Shown here: positions 24,170-36,725 of the stretch, piece after piece
Layout of the letters: the number at the start of each line of letters is the position of its first letter
Position numbering within the stretch: position 1 is the stretch's first letter
NCBI GenBank assembly: GCA_946807835.1
Contig: OX327683.1
Span: 30,935,001-30,999,000 of the forward strand
DNA: 64,000 nucleotides
Source of the DNA: Ailanthus altissimus
Taxonomy: Eukaryota > Streptophyta > Magnoliopsida > Sapindales > Simaroubaceae
Direction of reading: 5' to 3'
Notes under the pieces: generated by a model
The model's database searches: none
What the model saw: the letters and a program-made list of their open reading frames with translations, nothing else
What the model was told of the DNA's origin: nothing
Position numbers and translations under genes: made by a program

Positions 24170-24759
24170 ATGAACTGAAAAAAACAAAAAAGACAATTAG
24201 TAAAATTATTTTAAAAAATCAAAATATTTAAAAATAAAAAAATAAAAAATGAAAATTATTTAAAAATATTTAGGCTCGAGATGTTCTCCCGCGATGCCTA
24301 AATTGACGGCGGCCGCACTGACCGCCGTCTGGTTTTCGCCAAACATACTCCAAATCTTATTTTTGGCCGAATTTCAACGTCTTTTACACTATTCTAACTC
24401 ATTTTTCACATTTAATTCATCAATAACACATACTTTTAATTTTAAATGTAAATGTTATCTAATTTCTAACTAAATTTTAATTTTCTAACAAAGTTTAGAA
24501 AACTTACCAGAGCTATTTCTTTGATTTAAAGTGATAAATATGTTCAGCAACACTTAATTTTTGCAATAACAACTTTAAAAATATTCAGCCATCAATATCA
24601 ATTTTGAAGGTTCGTAAAAAAAAAGAGAAAGAATTTATAATTTTGATATTAGGGCAAATGTGTCTAAAAATAAATTATTTGATTAATAAAATATAACTAT
24701 TTTATATTTAGTTTAAAAAAAATAATTTATAAAATTTTCCTTTAATTTTTTAGGCGTGT

Positions 24760-25550
24760 AAAAGAATCTAATACATCTATAATTTACAACATTGTGGGGT
24801 TTAGGTGGAATTCTGTTATAAGTCTAGAATCTTTAGGTTTTAGGTGAAATTAATGTGAAATTTTAGGCTTCAAAAAAAAAGTTGTCAAATTTAGGTAACA
24901 ATTTATTTTTTATTCAAAGTATTTGGTCGGTAAGCAGAAATGTGTAATACAAGTTGCACAATACATTCTTGTAAATTTTCATCATTTAGTTGGTCATAAA
25001 ACTTAACATATTCTTAATGGCAATGGACCCTCGTATGACTTGCTTTTGTTTTATTTAAGGGTTAATTATTTGTTTTCCTTATGTTTGTTAGCATTTCAGC
25101 AAGATTTATATTTCAAGTTTGATGTAATCTAGTCTTTTGCCAAATACTTTAAGTTTGACAAAGTCAGCTATGGAAGCTTCTACATGGTATGATCAATTTG
25201 TCTCCATAATTGTTCTTATTTCTTTTGCCCTTTTTTCAATTGCTTGCGACATCATGATTTGAGGATCGAATTTTTGTTTCGGTTGAAATATTATTTGTAA
25301 TCATTGATCATGTCACCTAATCTTTCAGAATTATACAAAAACATGGAAGGATGCAGATATTTATTTATAATCTCGGGAGAAGGTAAATAAAAATATAAAA
25401 ACTAGAAAAATACATAATTATTCCACCACCCCCCCCCCCCCCCCCGCACAAGATTAGTCATACAGGACCAACTCAACCTCCAATGAAGAATGGCACAGCA
25501 AAGAAAACTGTAGAACGGCGGGAAAATTAGAATTAAGATTCAATAGAGCT
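24760..25550. other. Spacer with poly-C tract
   Basis: No gene is seen. A 17-base C run occupies 25429-25445, close to the 3' end of the first LTPG gene. Confidence 0.5.
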
Positions 25551-25551
25551 G

Positions 25552-26256
25552 TTATATGGTGAAAATTGAAGTGTATGAGTACGCCTGGACGAAGAGAAAG
25601 AACATGAGCAGAAAAAATGTTTGCTTGGTAGCATTTCCATTTGATGAGTCCACATTTGGTGATGGTAGGGTCTTAGATCCATTACCTGCAATATCAATGT
25701 AACAAAATGAACATTTTGGTATTATTATTAATGGCGAAGTGATTAAGAAGTTCAATTACTCTGTACCCAGAGGAGATTGTGGAGTTCCTGAAGGAGAGGA
25801 ACCTGAACCTGCCATTATTAGATGCGTATTTTACAAATTAGTAAATGAAAATCAATTCGAAGAGCAAACAAAAGTACATAAATTTCTGTATGTAGAGCGA
25901 ATAAAAGTTTCATTGAATATTTTCTTACCATTGCAGCCGCTAGCTGGAGGAGTCTGGACATTGCAGGCATTGGGGAGAGCCATGGCTTGAGTCTGATTAA
26001 TGTTGATACCAAGTGATGAAGATCCACCACCAGTGATAACCTCACACAAGCACTGAGGCTGTGATCTGACAACATTAGACAGCTGAGAGCAACAAGAAGA
26101 AGATGGCGTAGTTGAATTTCCTGTTACATAGTCTAAGCATGGAGACATGCTTATAAGTACATTGTTGCAGCTGCTTGATTGTGCAGCTGCTCCTGCACAA
26201 AATGTTGCTGCAACAATCAGAATCAACACTGTTTCCATCCTCATTCTAGCTGCCAT
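25552..26256 (-). CDS. GPI-anchored non-specific lipid transfer protein (LTPG), copy 1
   Basis: Three exons (26256-25929, 25808-25767, 25685-25552), all phase 1, give 167 residues. A signal peptide (about 1-26, ending AGAAAQ) is followed by the eight-cysteine fold C..C..CC..C-x-C..C..C (CLDYVTG, SSSCCSQL, QCLCEV, NACNVQTPP). A short Ser/Pro/Gly linker and a hydrophobic tail (FFLLMFFLFVQAYSY) suggest a GPI anchor. Such proteins carry lipids at the outer plasma membrane and wall, for example in cuticle formation; the role is inferred from the family. The small second exon encodes only linker. Confidence 0.92.
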
Positions 26257-28120
26257 TGTTTAAGTAAAACCAGATTCACCAGATGCAGTAGTAGTAGTAG
26301 TAGTATTTTTATAGTAAACTGTGAAATGGGAAAGTTACTGTAAATGGGATTTAATTTTGGTTTGTAGGGTGGGGGGAAGAAAGCTTGAGGTATATATATA
26401 TAAAGGGGAAATTGTGAGCAAAAGAGAGGCGGCTGGCTTGGCTTATATGGGTCACCAACTTTTCCTACTTTAACAGGTTACTTACTTTGGTAAACAACCA
26501 AAAGTTTGCAACTTCCATTAAATTTTGTTTAATAAAGTCGGAGTTATGGTGTGTTTCTTTCTACTTGGTTAAGCTTTGCCTTTGCTCCGCTCCCTTTTCA
26601 TGAAAGAATCTAAAATGCGTACATCAGTTGTTGGTGTTGGTAAGTAAGAAACCTGAAGTGTTAGTTCATAAAACCTATTCTCCTTTTGAAAATTCTAATT
26701 TTGCATGCTTCATTTCTTTGAGAATTTTCCATAAATTAAGGTGCAGGTGCGGGATTTTAAGAGCATGCCCCAACATAAATACTTTGTATCACAAGATACT
26801 TATACTATTCTGTGATAAACAGTTTTTCGTGTGCATATACAACATTGCATAGTTTTATAAATAATAAGAATACTTTTTATAACAAAAATACCACGTGGGC
26901 AAAAAAAAATAATTAAGGTAATATACTAATATGGATTGAAAAATTAAATTAGTAATATTGACAGCATAAACTTTTTCTCCCTCAATTATAATCTAGTAAT
27001 ATTGAAAGAAAATCTACAATTTGAAATTTTCAGAAAATTAATGCTGAAATACAAGCAGTGAAATTACTTTTAAGTGTTAAATCTACGCGCTATCTTTAAA
27101 GTACAATTTTCACAAATTTCATAAGTCAGAAAAATATTTATTTACTATGGTGTATTGTTTTGGTCAAACTTTTTTATTTATTATTTTTATCTCTGTTAAA
27201 GGGAACTTTAATTTTTGTTATATTTTTTAATATATAAGTTCTCAAATGCTGAAATTAAATTAATCGCCCAGTTAACGGGGGTGTTAATATTGGCTTCTTT
27301 TACTTGACTTGTTATAAACGCAGGGTTTGGATTGGCTGATACGAAGCTTTTTATTGTGATCAATTGAAGCGTGGCAGTTGCCCATTGGAAATCACGGTTG
27401 GGCTGGCAAAAGGGTCCATTTCAATCAGGCCGAAACTACCCCCACCGACCTGCCTGCTGCATTGTCCGACTATAAACTTCAACAAATTTCTTTTTAATTG
27501 TCGAAGTGCGTACGTTTTAGACTTCTTATTCAAGTCCACATTCATGCCAACCAACATCAACTCTAGAAACACAGTACCGTGAGTTTGTACAAATGTCAAA
27601 TCTATCGTGTGAACGAGTTATAACATAAAATCTGAAAACGCAATTTTAAATTTTTTATTTTAGATAATGTGTTAAATAATTATTAAATAGTAAAAATAAT
27701 ATAATATATAATTTTAAAATTTGTATCATTTAATTAGATAATGATTATTTAAAATTTTTATTTAAAATACAAAATTTAAGATATCATTTAAAAAAATAGT
27801 ATTATTTTATAATTTTTTATATTTAATATGTTTTCTTTAAAAAAAAAAAGAAAAATACTATATTTATCAAATGTAGATTAGAACTCTTCTTCACTCTAAT
27901 GTGAGTGTAATTTGAATTACAAATTTATTGTATTTACTAAATAAATTTTTACTAGTTGAATTAACTATAACACTCTTTACATATTATTCCAGAATTGTTG
28001 TTTTATCAATATATATTTTTTAGGTTAAAATACCATTGATTTTTTTTATTTATTAATTTAAGAAAGGAATTTGAAAGTAGACCTCAATTTTAATTGAAAG
28101 ATGTGGTTATTCTAAGAGTA
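26257..28120. other. LTPG1 promoter and AT-rich intergenic DNA
   Basis: A (TAG)n microsatellite at about 26288-26306 lies in the presumed 5'UTR. A moderately GC-rich island at 27360-27590 is open on both strands but has no recognisable domain. The rest is AT-rich with no feature. Confidence 0.45.
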
Positions 28121-28127
28121 TGTTTAT

Positions 28128-28658
28128 TGTTGGGATTAGAGTATATACAATAAAAAAAAAAAGATGAAATGAAAGAAAATAAAATTAACACTATAATTTT
28201 TTAACATGAAAAATTCGTAAAGAAAAAAATCACAAGATGACAATGTACCACTCACATAAAATATCTTTTATTATATCAAAATAATTACAACAATATTTTT
28301 CTATAAGTATTTTCTCTCACAAGAATATAAAATAATACACTCTCTCTCATTTCTTTCTTTTTTTAAATTTATTGCTCTCTGTGTTTTACCTTTCATTTAT
28401 CTTTCTCTCACATTGCCTCTCATGCAATGTCTTTATTGCATTTTTTTTAAGCTTTAGAAAGCTTGATATATATAGATAGATGAATGAAGAGGAAGCCTTT
28501 ATTCAAAGAAGAAATTCCTGTCCAAAAATAGAGTTGCACCGATTTTTCTTGCTGCTAAAAAATCACTTGTTAAATGTAGATGGCTGCACCGAAAATCTTT
28601 ATCAAATATAGATGGTTGTCATATTTGAGTTGGAAACTATAATCAAAAGCTATCATAA
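28128..28658 (-). repeat. 3' LTR of a Ty1-copia element
   Basis: Begins TGTTGG and is homologous along its length to 34888-35404, sharing GTATTTTCTCT, AATAATACACTCTCTC, TTGCCTCTCATGCAATGTC and GATATATATAGATA. It lies downstream of the minus-strand polyprotein, so it is the 3' LTR. The inner end is approximate; homology stops after ATAATCAAAAG. Confidence 0.85.
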
Positions 28659-28689
28659 CAAGTAATAAAGAGATTTTTAAGTTGGATGT

Positions 28690-29950
28690 CTAACTTACAG
28701 AGATAATTTTTATTTTTTACCAAATACTAAAATTGTATCTTTTAAGTAATTTTTTAGAAAATCAAATCTTTAAATTACAAATAATAAAAGTGTATAAAAT
28801 AAATGACACAGTTCAAACAAAATAAGAAGATAACAATATAGAAAATGCTTAAGATTAATTACTATCCTTCAATATATTTTATGAAGATTTAATTTTTTAA
28901 TATTTATATCCATCAATTCTTATTATTGGTTAAGACACTAATGTATTCACAAGTCTCTCCGAAGATTATACAAATATATCTTAATTTATCAAATATCTAT
29001 AATCATATGGTACTTATAATAAATTAAGATTCATTAAGAATACGTTTTATTGGTTATATATGTTAATTAGGTATATTCCTATCATAATTTGAAACTTGAA
29101 TATGTAACTTACGTTACTCTACAATCATGCATCAAATTATCTATATCTAAATACAATTATGTATCTTCCAAGTTTACCAAAATATTATTAAATCAATCAC
29201 AATATTGACCAGATATTATGAAGCATTAAGAACAAATAATTTAAATTATAAAGAATTAAATTTAAATAAATATTAAAAAGATATAACAATTAAGCTCCAA
29301 TATTGAGTTCAAGTAATAACCCTAGAAAAGAAATTAGTTCATGATAATAAAAAAATTATGGCTGAAAAATAAAATAAACATGATACAATAAAAAGTAAAC
29401 CAATATAGACATCAATTTGCAGTTGGTTGATACATCAAAGATTTGCCAATAATCTCTTACTTCTTTAAATTTTCTTTGCTTCTCTCTCTAAAATTGTTAT
29501 TCTTCTATGTGTTGTGGCTCTAAGAACCGTAAGTTGTGTGTTTTATGAGTTTTTTATGTTTAAAATAAGAGACTTTTATATAGGGATTAATTAGAGTATT
29601 GAAATTGTATTTCTTTTTTCACTATAACGTGATACTATTCACGAGATATTGTTCATGGTTACTATTTTATATACTATTTACAAATTACTATTTATGAGCA
29701 TTGTTTACGCTTGAGCAAAAAGTTTTTAGCGTTGAAATTTTCACTAGGGTGAAATACTATTCACAATTGCAATGATTTATATTGTGAAAATATTGTTCAC
29801 ATGAACAGTAGTATTCACAGTAACATATTACTGTAGAAAATTGATATTTTACCTTTTTTTTTAGATTTTCATTCCCATTTACGCAATTGACTATAAATCT
29901 ATAAAATAACAATAAAAAATATATAAAGTCTAATATACTTATTAAGACGA
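28690..29950 (+). repeat. Dispersed repeat (family C, copy 1) nested in the copia element
   Basis: Related in the same orientation to 61808-63166: both carry a CACAAGTCTCT(T)CCGA core, a GATCATGCATCAA-like segment and AAATTAGTTCATG, then a stretch rich in ACTGTTCA/TATTCAC motifs. It occupies the place where the copia RNase H should be. No coding capacity is visible. Confidence 0.6.
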
Positions 29951-29969
29951 GCAATTAATCAAGTTAATG

Positions 29970-32900
29970 GAGAAAAAATAGTAGATATAATTTACGCTTA
30001 TCAATAGTTCTTTCTTCAGCTGCTCGATCATTTGTATATCTTAGCCAACTATTATCATGCCATCAACATATAACAATAAGGTGACGAATTTTCCACTAAG
30101 AAACTATTTAATGTAAACACATGAATTTAGTGCAATTCTCTTATACTCATGATCCATTATGAATAAGTCAAACTTCTTGTACCATTATGATGCTTGTTTT
30201 AATTTATACAGACTCTTCTTCAATTTGCAAATTAAATGCTCATTTCTTTTGACTTTGAAGCCTTCAGGTTGATGTATGTAGATTTTTTCTTTTAGATTAC
30301 CATAAAGAAATGCAGTCTTTACATCCATATGCTCAATATTAAGATCCAGACTAGCTATTAATCCCAAGATTACTCTAATTAAAAATATTTTTACCACCGG
30401 ATAGAATATTTCATCAAAGTTAATTCCTTTCTTTTTTTCGAAACTTTTTACAACCAATCGACTTTATATCTTGCCAGATTTAGTGCCTATCATCCTTTAA
30501 TCTAAACACTTATTTGTTCCTCAAGGCATTTCTACCTTTTAAAAGTTCCACCAACTTATAAGTGTTATTTTTCTTTTTAGAGAATACATTTCTTCCTTCA
30601 CGAATTCGATCTATTTGTCTTTATCTTTATGAGTAAATATCTTCTAAAAGTTTTAGGCTCCCTTTTTTCAGTGAGTAAAACATAGTCTGATGATGTGTAT
30701 GTTCTGGATGGCTTTCGTTCTCTAGTTGATCTTCTGACAGGTTGCTCATTATTCTCTAGTTGTTGACCTTTCTCCCCCTAATTATCAACCTTTTGAGTTG
30801 ATACTTCAGTATCATCATCATCATCATGTGGGATTTGCATCTGATTAGCTGCTTTTAACTCTTCTTCTTCTGTTATTGGTTGTTGAGGAAAACTTAGTTC
30901 AATTGTGACTTTTTCAGGTTTTTGCTCCTTATTGAAATCTTCAAAGGTTTGATCCTTATGAAAGATGACATCTTTACTTCTCACAATTTTTCTATTTTCT
31001 AAATCCCAAAATCTATACCCAAACTCTTCCTCTCCATAGCCTTGTCATCAAGCTTTGATCTTTGTTCCTTCGGTATGTGTACAAAGCTTTGCAACCGAAT
31101 ACTTGAGAATAAGAAATATCTTTCCCGATTTATATTCTTTCTGGAATATCTAACTTCAAAGCAACTGATGGATATCTATTGAATAGGTAACAAGCAGTTT
31201 GTACAGCTGCACCCTAGAAAGTCTTTGGTAGTTTAGCTGCTCTCAGCATACTCTAACTCTTTCTATAATGGTGAGATTCATCCGTTCAGCTACACTATTG
31301 TGTTGAGGAGTTACAAGAGCAATATTTTCATGTCGAATCCCATATTTAAGGCAGTAGTCTCTAAACTCATAGGAAGTGTATTCTCTTTCATTGTCAGATT
31401 GAAAATACTTCAAAGGTTTCCCTATTTCTCTTTCTACCAAGCATGAAACTTTTGAAAAATATAAAACACATAATCTTTTATTTTTAACAAATATACCTAA
31501 ACCTTTCTAGAACCATTATATATAAAAGTTATAAAATATTTGACTCATTCTAAAGATTCAACTTCTAAGGAACCGCATATATCAGAATATGCTCTCTCTA
31601 ATGCATTCTTTCTTCTAACAGAGGAACTACTAAATGAAATTCTGTGTTGTTTTCCAAATAAATAATAATCAGAGGGGTCAGATGTAGTACCTTTCACCAA
31701 AGAATTAAAATTCTTCTTGACAAGAATTTGTAGTCCTTTTTCACTCATATGGCCAAACCGCTTATGTCATAATTTGGTGAGGATTTAATTGTTACATTCA
31801 CACTACTCATGAAAGCATTTCCATGTGTTTTGTACAAATTGCAACAAAACTTTCCTTTTGCAATAATCATTGATGTTTTACTGAGTTTCCATTTGCCATT
31901 GCCGAAATAATTTTTATAGCCTTACTCATCTAAAGCATTCACTGAAATTAAATTGCAATACAATTCTGGAACATGTTTCACATCTTTTAATGTCAATTTG
32001 CATCCAACATTTTTTTGAATGCAAACATCTTTAATTCCAATTATTTTACAGCAAGCTGAATTTTTAATCTTCACAAAACCAAAGTCTCATGCTTTTATAA
32101 GTGGTAAACATTTCATTATTGGGGCTGATATGAAATGAAAATCCTGAATCAATCATCCATTCAACTATATTATCATTGACATGTAAGCATTCATCGACAA
32201 GTAAAGAAACCTTCTCTTTCTTTACAGTTGTTGCAGCTATATTGTTGTCATCTTCTTTCTTTTTATAGCTATTTTGCTGCTCTTCTCACTTTAGTATCCA
32301 ACAACTTTTTATGTGATCTAGTTTTCCACAATAATTGTAAGAAAATATTTTGGCTTGAGATTTTGATCTTTCTCTAGACTTAACATTATGACTTCTTTCT
32401 CCTAGACTTTTTCTTCTTCTCCCGTTTTCAGTGATAAAGGCTTGTGATTCTCCATCATGTGCCTTATTTTACTTTTCAAATGAAATCAATGATATAGAGA
32501 CAACTTCAAACTCGAGGGTATTTTTTCTATAGGTGAGAATTGTGACGAGAAGATCATACGACGTGAGAAATATTGCCATCAGAAATATAACTTTCCTTCA
32601 TATGTAAACTTCACATTGAACTTTGATAATTGTGAGATCATGCCATTAAAGTTGCTCAAATGATGCAGCATATCAGTATTCCTGGGCATCTGCATCTGGT
32701 ATAACTCATTCCATAAGTGAAACTTGTTAGACATATTCTTTGACATGTACAGCTTTCTAATGTCTCTTATAATTTTTTTGACTATTTTGCACTCCCTAAA
32801 CTCTATATTTTGCAAAGAATTATCTAAGATATTTAAATGAATTGTACTAGCTGCAACCTTATCCATCATCCTATTGTTCATTAATAATGTTATCAGATTT

Positions 32901-33060
32901 TTTATCTATGCCTAATAAAACTTTGTAAACTTTTATTGGATGAAAAAATATTTCATTCTCATTTACCAAAGTGAAAAATTGTTACTGCTAGTGAACTTCT
33001 CGATTTCAGTTTTCTGTCATGCCATCTCGAATGCTACAATAATCGCATCTGCTACATTAC
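29970..33060 (-). pseudogene. Decayed Ty1-copia gag-pol
   Basis: Reading the minus strand from right to left gives pieces in copia order. A gag UBN2-like region is at 32881-32579 (YMSKNMSNKFHLWNELYQMQ). GAG-pre-integrase is at 31748-31545. The integrase core is at 31440-31243 (FQSDNEREYTS ... PQHNSVAERMN). Reverse transcriptase is at 30457-29970 (HMDVKTAFLYGNLKEKIYIH, then LLLYVDGMIIVG). Frameshifts and stops separate the blocks. The catalytic YVDD box reads YVDG, and RNase H is absent. It is non-functional. Confidence 0.92.
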
Positions 33061-33179
33061 TATACTGTAGTTACTGTTGAAGATGGTGCTTATGTGCAAT
33101 TCTGATTAATAGTAATTATTTCGATAATAATCATTAATTCATAATTATATATTAAGAAGCTTATAACATTTACAGACAT

Positions 33180-34480
33180 TATAGATTTAAAGGAGTTTGA
33201 GTCAGTACTAAAAGTTAGCAATTATAAAAATTAGAATCTTGTTTGAAATGCGATAAAGACCTAGGGATATATTAGTAATGATATAATTACAAAAAGTTGC
33301 AAATGGTGCTAAGAAATGTCATTATGTAGTATGTTATTGAAAACATCATTCCTGATCCATGGTTACTGGCAGGGGTCGATTGATATTTCTTCCGGATTAG
33401 TGTATGTATATATTTAAATTATCCAGATGTTTAGTCTTAGTAGACCATGGGCTTAGCGAAAGTTCGTATAGGCATACAGGTATTCAGTGAGGACTAGGTA
33501 CTGAACAGACTCACGAGAACCTCAATAGACATCTCATAAAGTCGTCAATGGAGGGTTTTCTTGAGTTAAGTAGTATTCGTGATCCTTTAATCTAAGCGCC
33601 ATGGTGGGCTTGTGAGTGATCTACCGTGCTTTGGTTCTACGCATGTCAAAGACCTTTCATGGTCTGATCGCTAGGTATAGTCCGATGCTCATAGAGTTTA
33701 GTGTAGCTATGGGATTCGTCAGCTCATATGGGTGAGTTGTATATCATGATGCTCTAAGAATTGTATTTCAAGAAGTCTTTAGCCAAAAGCAGATGGCTAA
33801 AAAAAAAAATTTCGTATGATTAAATAATATTGCAAAAGTGTTTGCTAATACTGTTTTACAGAAATATAAATTTAGAGATAAGTTTATGGTTGAACACATA
33901 GAAATTTGATGGTAATGATCTATGTCTCTGATCTTCTAGGATATATGTGACAGAAGGATTATACAGATATGGTTAACCTCAACTTGTATGATTCAACGCT
34001 CCATTCTGTAATATCTATAACATGTATGTAGTGCATTATTCATGGACTTGCGGAAGTGTTTCGTAAGATAAACAGATGTGAACCTAGGGAGTCTCATAAT
34101 ATGAAGTATACTCGTTGAGTACTAGGGTAGTAAGACGAATCTGACGGTTCGATCCAGAATGATTTTAAAAAATAAGATACATTTTAGGACCTCTTTGAAA
34201 AGTGAAAAACATACTTTGTAAATGTTACACAAAGGTCCCTATTGCATGGCAAAGGAAATCTTGACACATGGTCACTTGTTTGACAAATGGCACATAAGGG
34301 CTTTGCATGATTGACACTTGGCAACATGCATGAATGACAAGTGTCAACAATGCAAAGGGTGAGGTGGCTAAAAGTTTATAAATATTGCATTTTGCCGCCC
34401 CATATTTGTTAATTATAAAAAATAATAAGTTTTAAACTTGTTTCATGTAGGTCTTTAATTCTAAGTCAACAAAACAGTAT
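33180..34480 (+). repeat. Dispersed repeat (family shared with 6.6-7.6 kb) nested in the copia leader
   Basis: The block shows extended similarity to 6640-7640, for example TAGTATTC(G/A)TG, GACCTTTCATGGTCTGA and ATGGGATTCGTCA. It lies between the primer-binding site and gag, where a copia leader is normally short, so it was probably inserted. No open reading frame is seen. Confidence 0.7.
34301..34357. repeat. Imperfect 20-bp inverted repeat (hairpin)
   Basis: CTTTGCATGATTGACACTTG (34301-34320) is complementary to 34338-34357 at 18 of 20 positions, with a 17-base loop. It lies within the repeat nested in the copia leader. Confidence 0.8.
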
Positions 34481-34870
34481 CATTTTGAGAGGATTTCGAA
34501 ACTGATCAAACATGTTGTCATTCTAGAGTTTCAATCCCACCACTTTCTTAAAGTCTAGAATTGTTTAAAGGTTAACTTCAATGTGAGCTCTAAGTAAAGA
34601 AATGTCAAAAGGCTTCAAAGGTATGTTTTTATGGACTTGTTAGTGTAATAAGACTTCAATCTCAATATGTTTGTTGCTTAGGAAATTAGTTTTCAATTTC
34701 GTTGTATAATTATGTACGATTGTCATGTATTAGATAAAATTAGCAATGAACACAATCACCTGCACACACTATGAATACACATTAACAACTAGAGTATCCT
34801 ATTACAGTGATATATTGTAGCTACAGTATTCTACAACAGTGCAGCCAAAATTCTAGCAATAAATTTTTAA

Positions 34871-34887
34871 CTTGCTCTGATACCAAT
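34871..34887 (-). other. Copia primer-binding site (initiator Met tRNA)
   Basis: Immediately inside the 5' LTR the minus strand reads ATTGGTATCAGAGCAAG. TGGTATCAGAGC is the standard complement of the initiator tRNA-Met 3' end used by plant Ty1-copia elements. This fixes the element's orientation as minus. Confidence 0.93.
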
Positions 34888-35404
34888 TGTTGGAATCAGA
34901 GTATGCACAACAAAAAAATTAAAATGAAATGAAAGAGAAAAAAATAAACACCGTAATTTTTTAATATGAAAAACTTGTAAAAAAAAAATACTATGTGATA
35001 GTATACCACTCTCACAAAATATCCTCCACTACATTAAAATGGGTATAATAATATTTTTATATAAGTATTTTCTCTTATAGGAATATAAAATAATACACTC
35101 TCTCATTTCTTTTCTTTTAAATTTCTTGTTCTCCATGTGTTTTACCTTTTAGTTATCTCTCTCTTATATTGCCTCTCATGCAATGTCTCTCTTATATTTT
35201 TTTAAGCTTTAAAAGTTTGATATATATAGATAAATGAATGGAGAAGAAATTTTTATTCAAAGAAGAATTTTTTATCAAAAAAGAGAGTTGCTTCAATTTT
35301 TCTTACTATTAAAAAATTATTTAAAATGTAGATAGTTGCACCGAAAATCTTTGTCAAATATAAATGATTGTCATAATTAAGTTGATAACTATAATCAAAA
35401 GTCA
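34888..35404 (-). repeat. 5' LTR of the Ty1-copia element
   Basis: Starts TGTTGG on the plus strand and probably ends ...AAAAGTCA, giving 517 bp with TG/CA termini. It pairs with 28128-28658. The two LTRs have many differences and indels, so the insertion is old. I could not find a convincing 5-bp target duplication at the outer edges. Confidence 0.85.
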
Positions 35405-35790
35405 AATTTTCTTCTTAAAGCCAGTTTTTTTACTTTAAGAAATTGATTTTTTTCATCATTTATGACGTTACATTTATTTACTATTACATATTGTTATTGT
35501 ATTTCCTCCGAGTCTTAATTTTGGAATTAATAGTGTTTTATATAACGACATCAAAAAGTATCGAGTTTTAATCTAAAATATCTTCCATTTCTCTTAAATC
35601 AAATTTGACGTACCATGAGAAGGATTTATGTTATTGCATAAATACTGCATTAGAAAAGAAATTTAATTCCTTGATAAAGAGAATAAATGAGCAGTCACTC
35701 TCTGCAACTGAAATTGATAGAGAATAATACAACAAACTCGATCCCTGGTACAAATGGATGTAACAGCAATCAACATGCAGCGGAAGAAGC

Positions 35791-36725
35791 TCAAAGTTTT
35801 GTGGCACTGGAAAAGCATGATGCCAGGAAAAGAGCGAAGACAGTGAGATGAAGTGCCATTGTAGTACTGCTTCCATTGGATGTGTTTCCCTCAGTTGTGG
35901 GGACTGTTTTAGACCCAGTCCTTCCTGCAATTAACGAAGCATTAATAGTGTTACAATGGTATACAAAATAGAATCATATTGTAATTTGTCGTTTGAGCTC
36001 TTTTAGTTTTAGAATAAGTGGTATTTCTTAATGGGAATTTCTAAAACACGATCAATATCTCACAATATTCAACATTCAGAATATCGTAAGGCGTGTATTC
36101 CGAAAATAACGCCAGGGTTGCTTGAAATTTTAAAAACCTGAATCTGAATTAGGTGATACCTCTCTTGATTATTTATTAACCCTTAAAATTTCAGTGTACC
36201 TGAAGGAATGCTTGGGACTGATGACGTAGTTGGTGTTTCAGGGGAGTCATCTGAAGAATCTGCGGGAGGACTCTCTGGGGAACTCGTTGGAGCTGGACCA
36301 TTATTAACAGCTGATGAAACATAGCAAATTCCAATCATTATATACAGCTTTTATTTATCCCCTTGTTTTGAGTTAGTATATATTAAGTGTAACTTTAACT
36401 TGACCTTACCATTACACCGGCTAACTGGTGGTGTTTGCACGTTGCAAGCTCCAGGGAGTGCCAGAGCTTGAGTTTGGTTAATGGCAATACCCAATGAGCC
36501 ACCGGCATTGAGCACTGTGCACAGGCACTGTGGCTGCGTTTGAACGACATTGCTGAGCTGTGAGCAGCAAGAAGATGACGGGGTTGACGAATTTCCGGTA
36601 ACGTAGTTCAAGCACGGGGCTAACCCCATCATCACACTTGTGCAACCTAATTGAGCTACAGCATTGTGACAAAGCATTGTCACAAGGAACAGGATTAGAC
36701 CCAATTCAACCCCTTTACGAGCCAT
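35791..36725 (-). CDS. GPI-anchored non-specific lipid transfer protein (LTPG), copy 2
   Basis: Three exons (36725-36410, 36310-36200, 35924-35791) give 186 residues. The signal peptide ends near NAVAQ. The eight-cysteine domain has CLNYVTG, SSSCCSQL, QCLCTVL, GACNVQTPP and SRC. The middle exon is a Ser/Pro/Thr linker (SSPESPPADSSDDSPE). The last exon adds SNGSSTTMALHLTVFALFL, a likely GPI omega site plus hydrophobic tail. Exon phases match copies 1 and 3, which supports tandem origin. It is expected at the cell surface, moving or binding lipids. Confidence 0.92.

Larger units (their letters stand above)
21878..24741. mobile_element. Mutator-like element (MULE), 2.86 kb, with TIRs and 9-bp TSD
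   Basis: The left end GGGAAAATTTTATAAAT and the right end, read on the minus strand as AGGAAAATTTTATAAAT, are flanked by the same 9 bp TTAATTTTT (21869-21877 and 24742-24750). Homology between the two ends extends inward for about 450 bp: AAACGAGTTAAAATGGTGTA on the left pairs with a near copy on the right, then GCAGACGGCGG-type GC-rich DNA. Nine-base duplications and long TIRs are typical of MULEs. The interior carries only an N-terminal transposase remnant, so it is an internally deleted copy. Confidence 0.92.

Noticed and set aside
27360..27599. Overlapping open frames on both strands
   Set aside because: Slight GC rise keeps frames open; neither product resembles a known protein and there is no splice or start context.
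28123..35409. 5-bp target duplication of the copia element
   Set aside because: Outer flanks (TTTAT and AATTT) do not match; the ends may be eroded.
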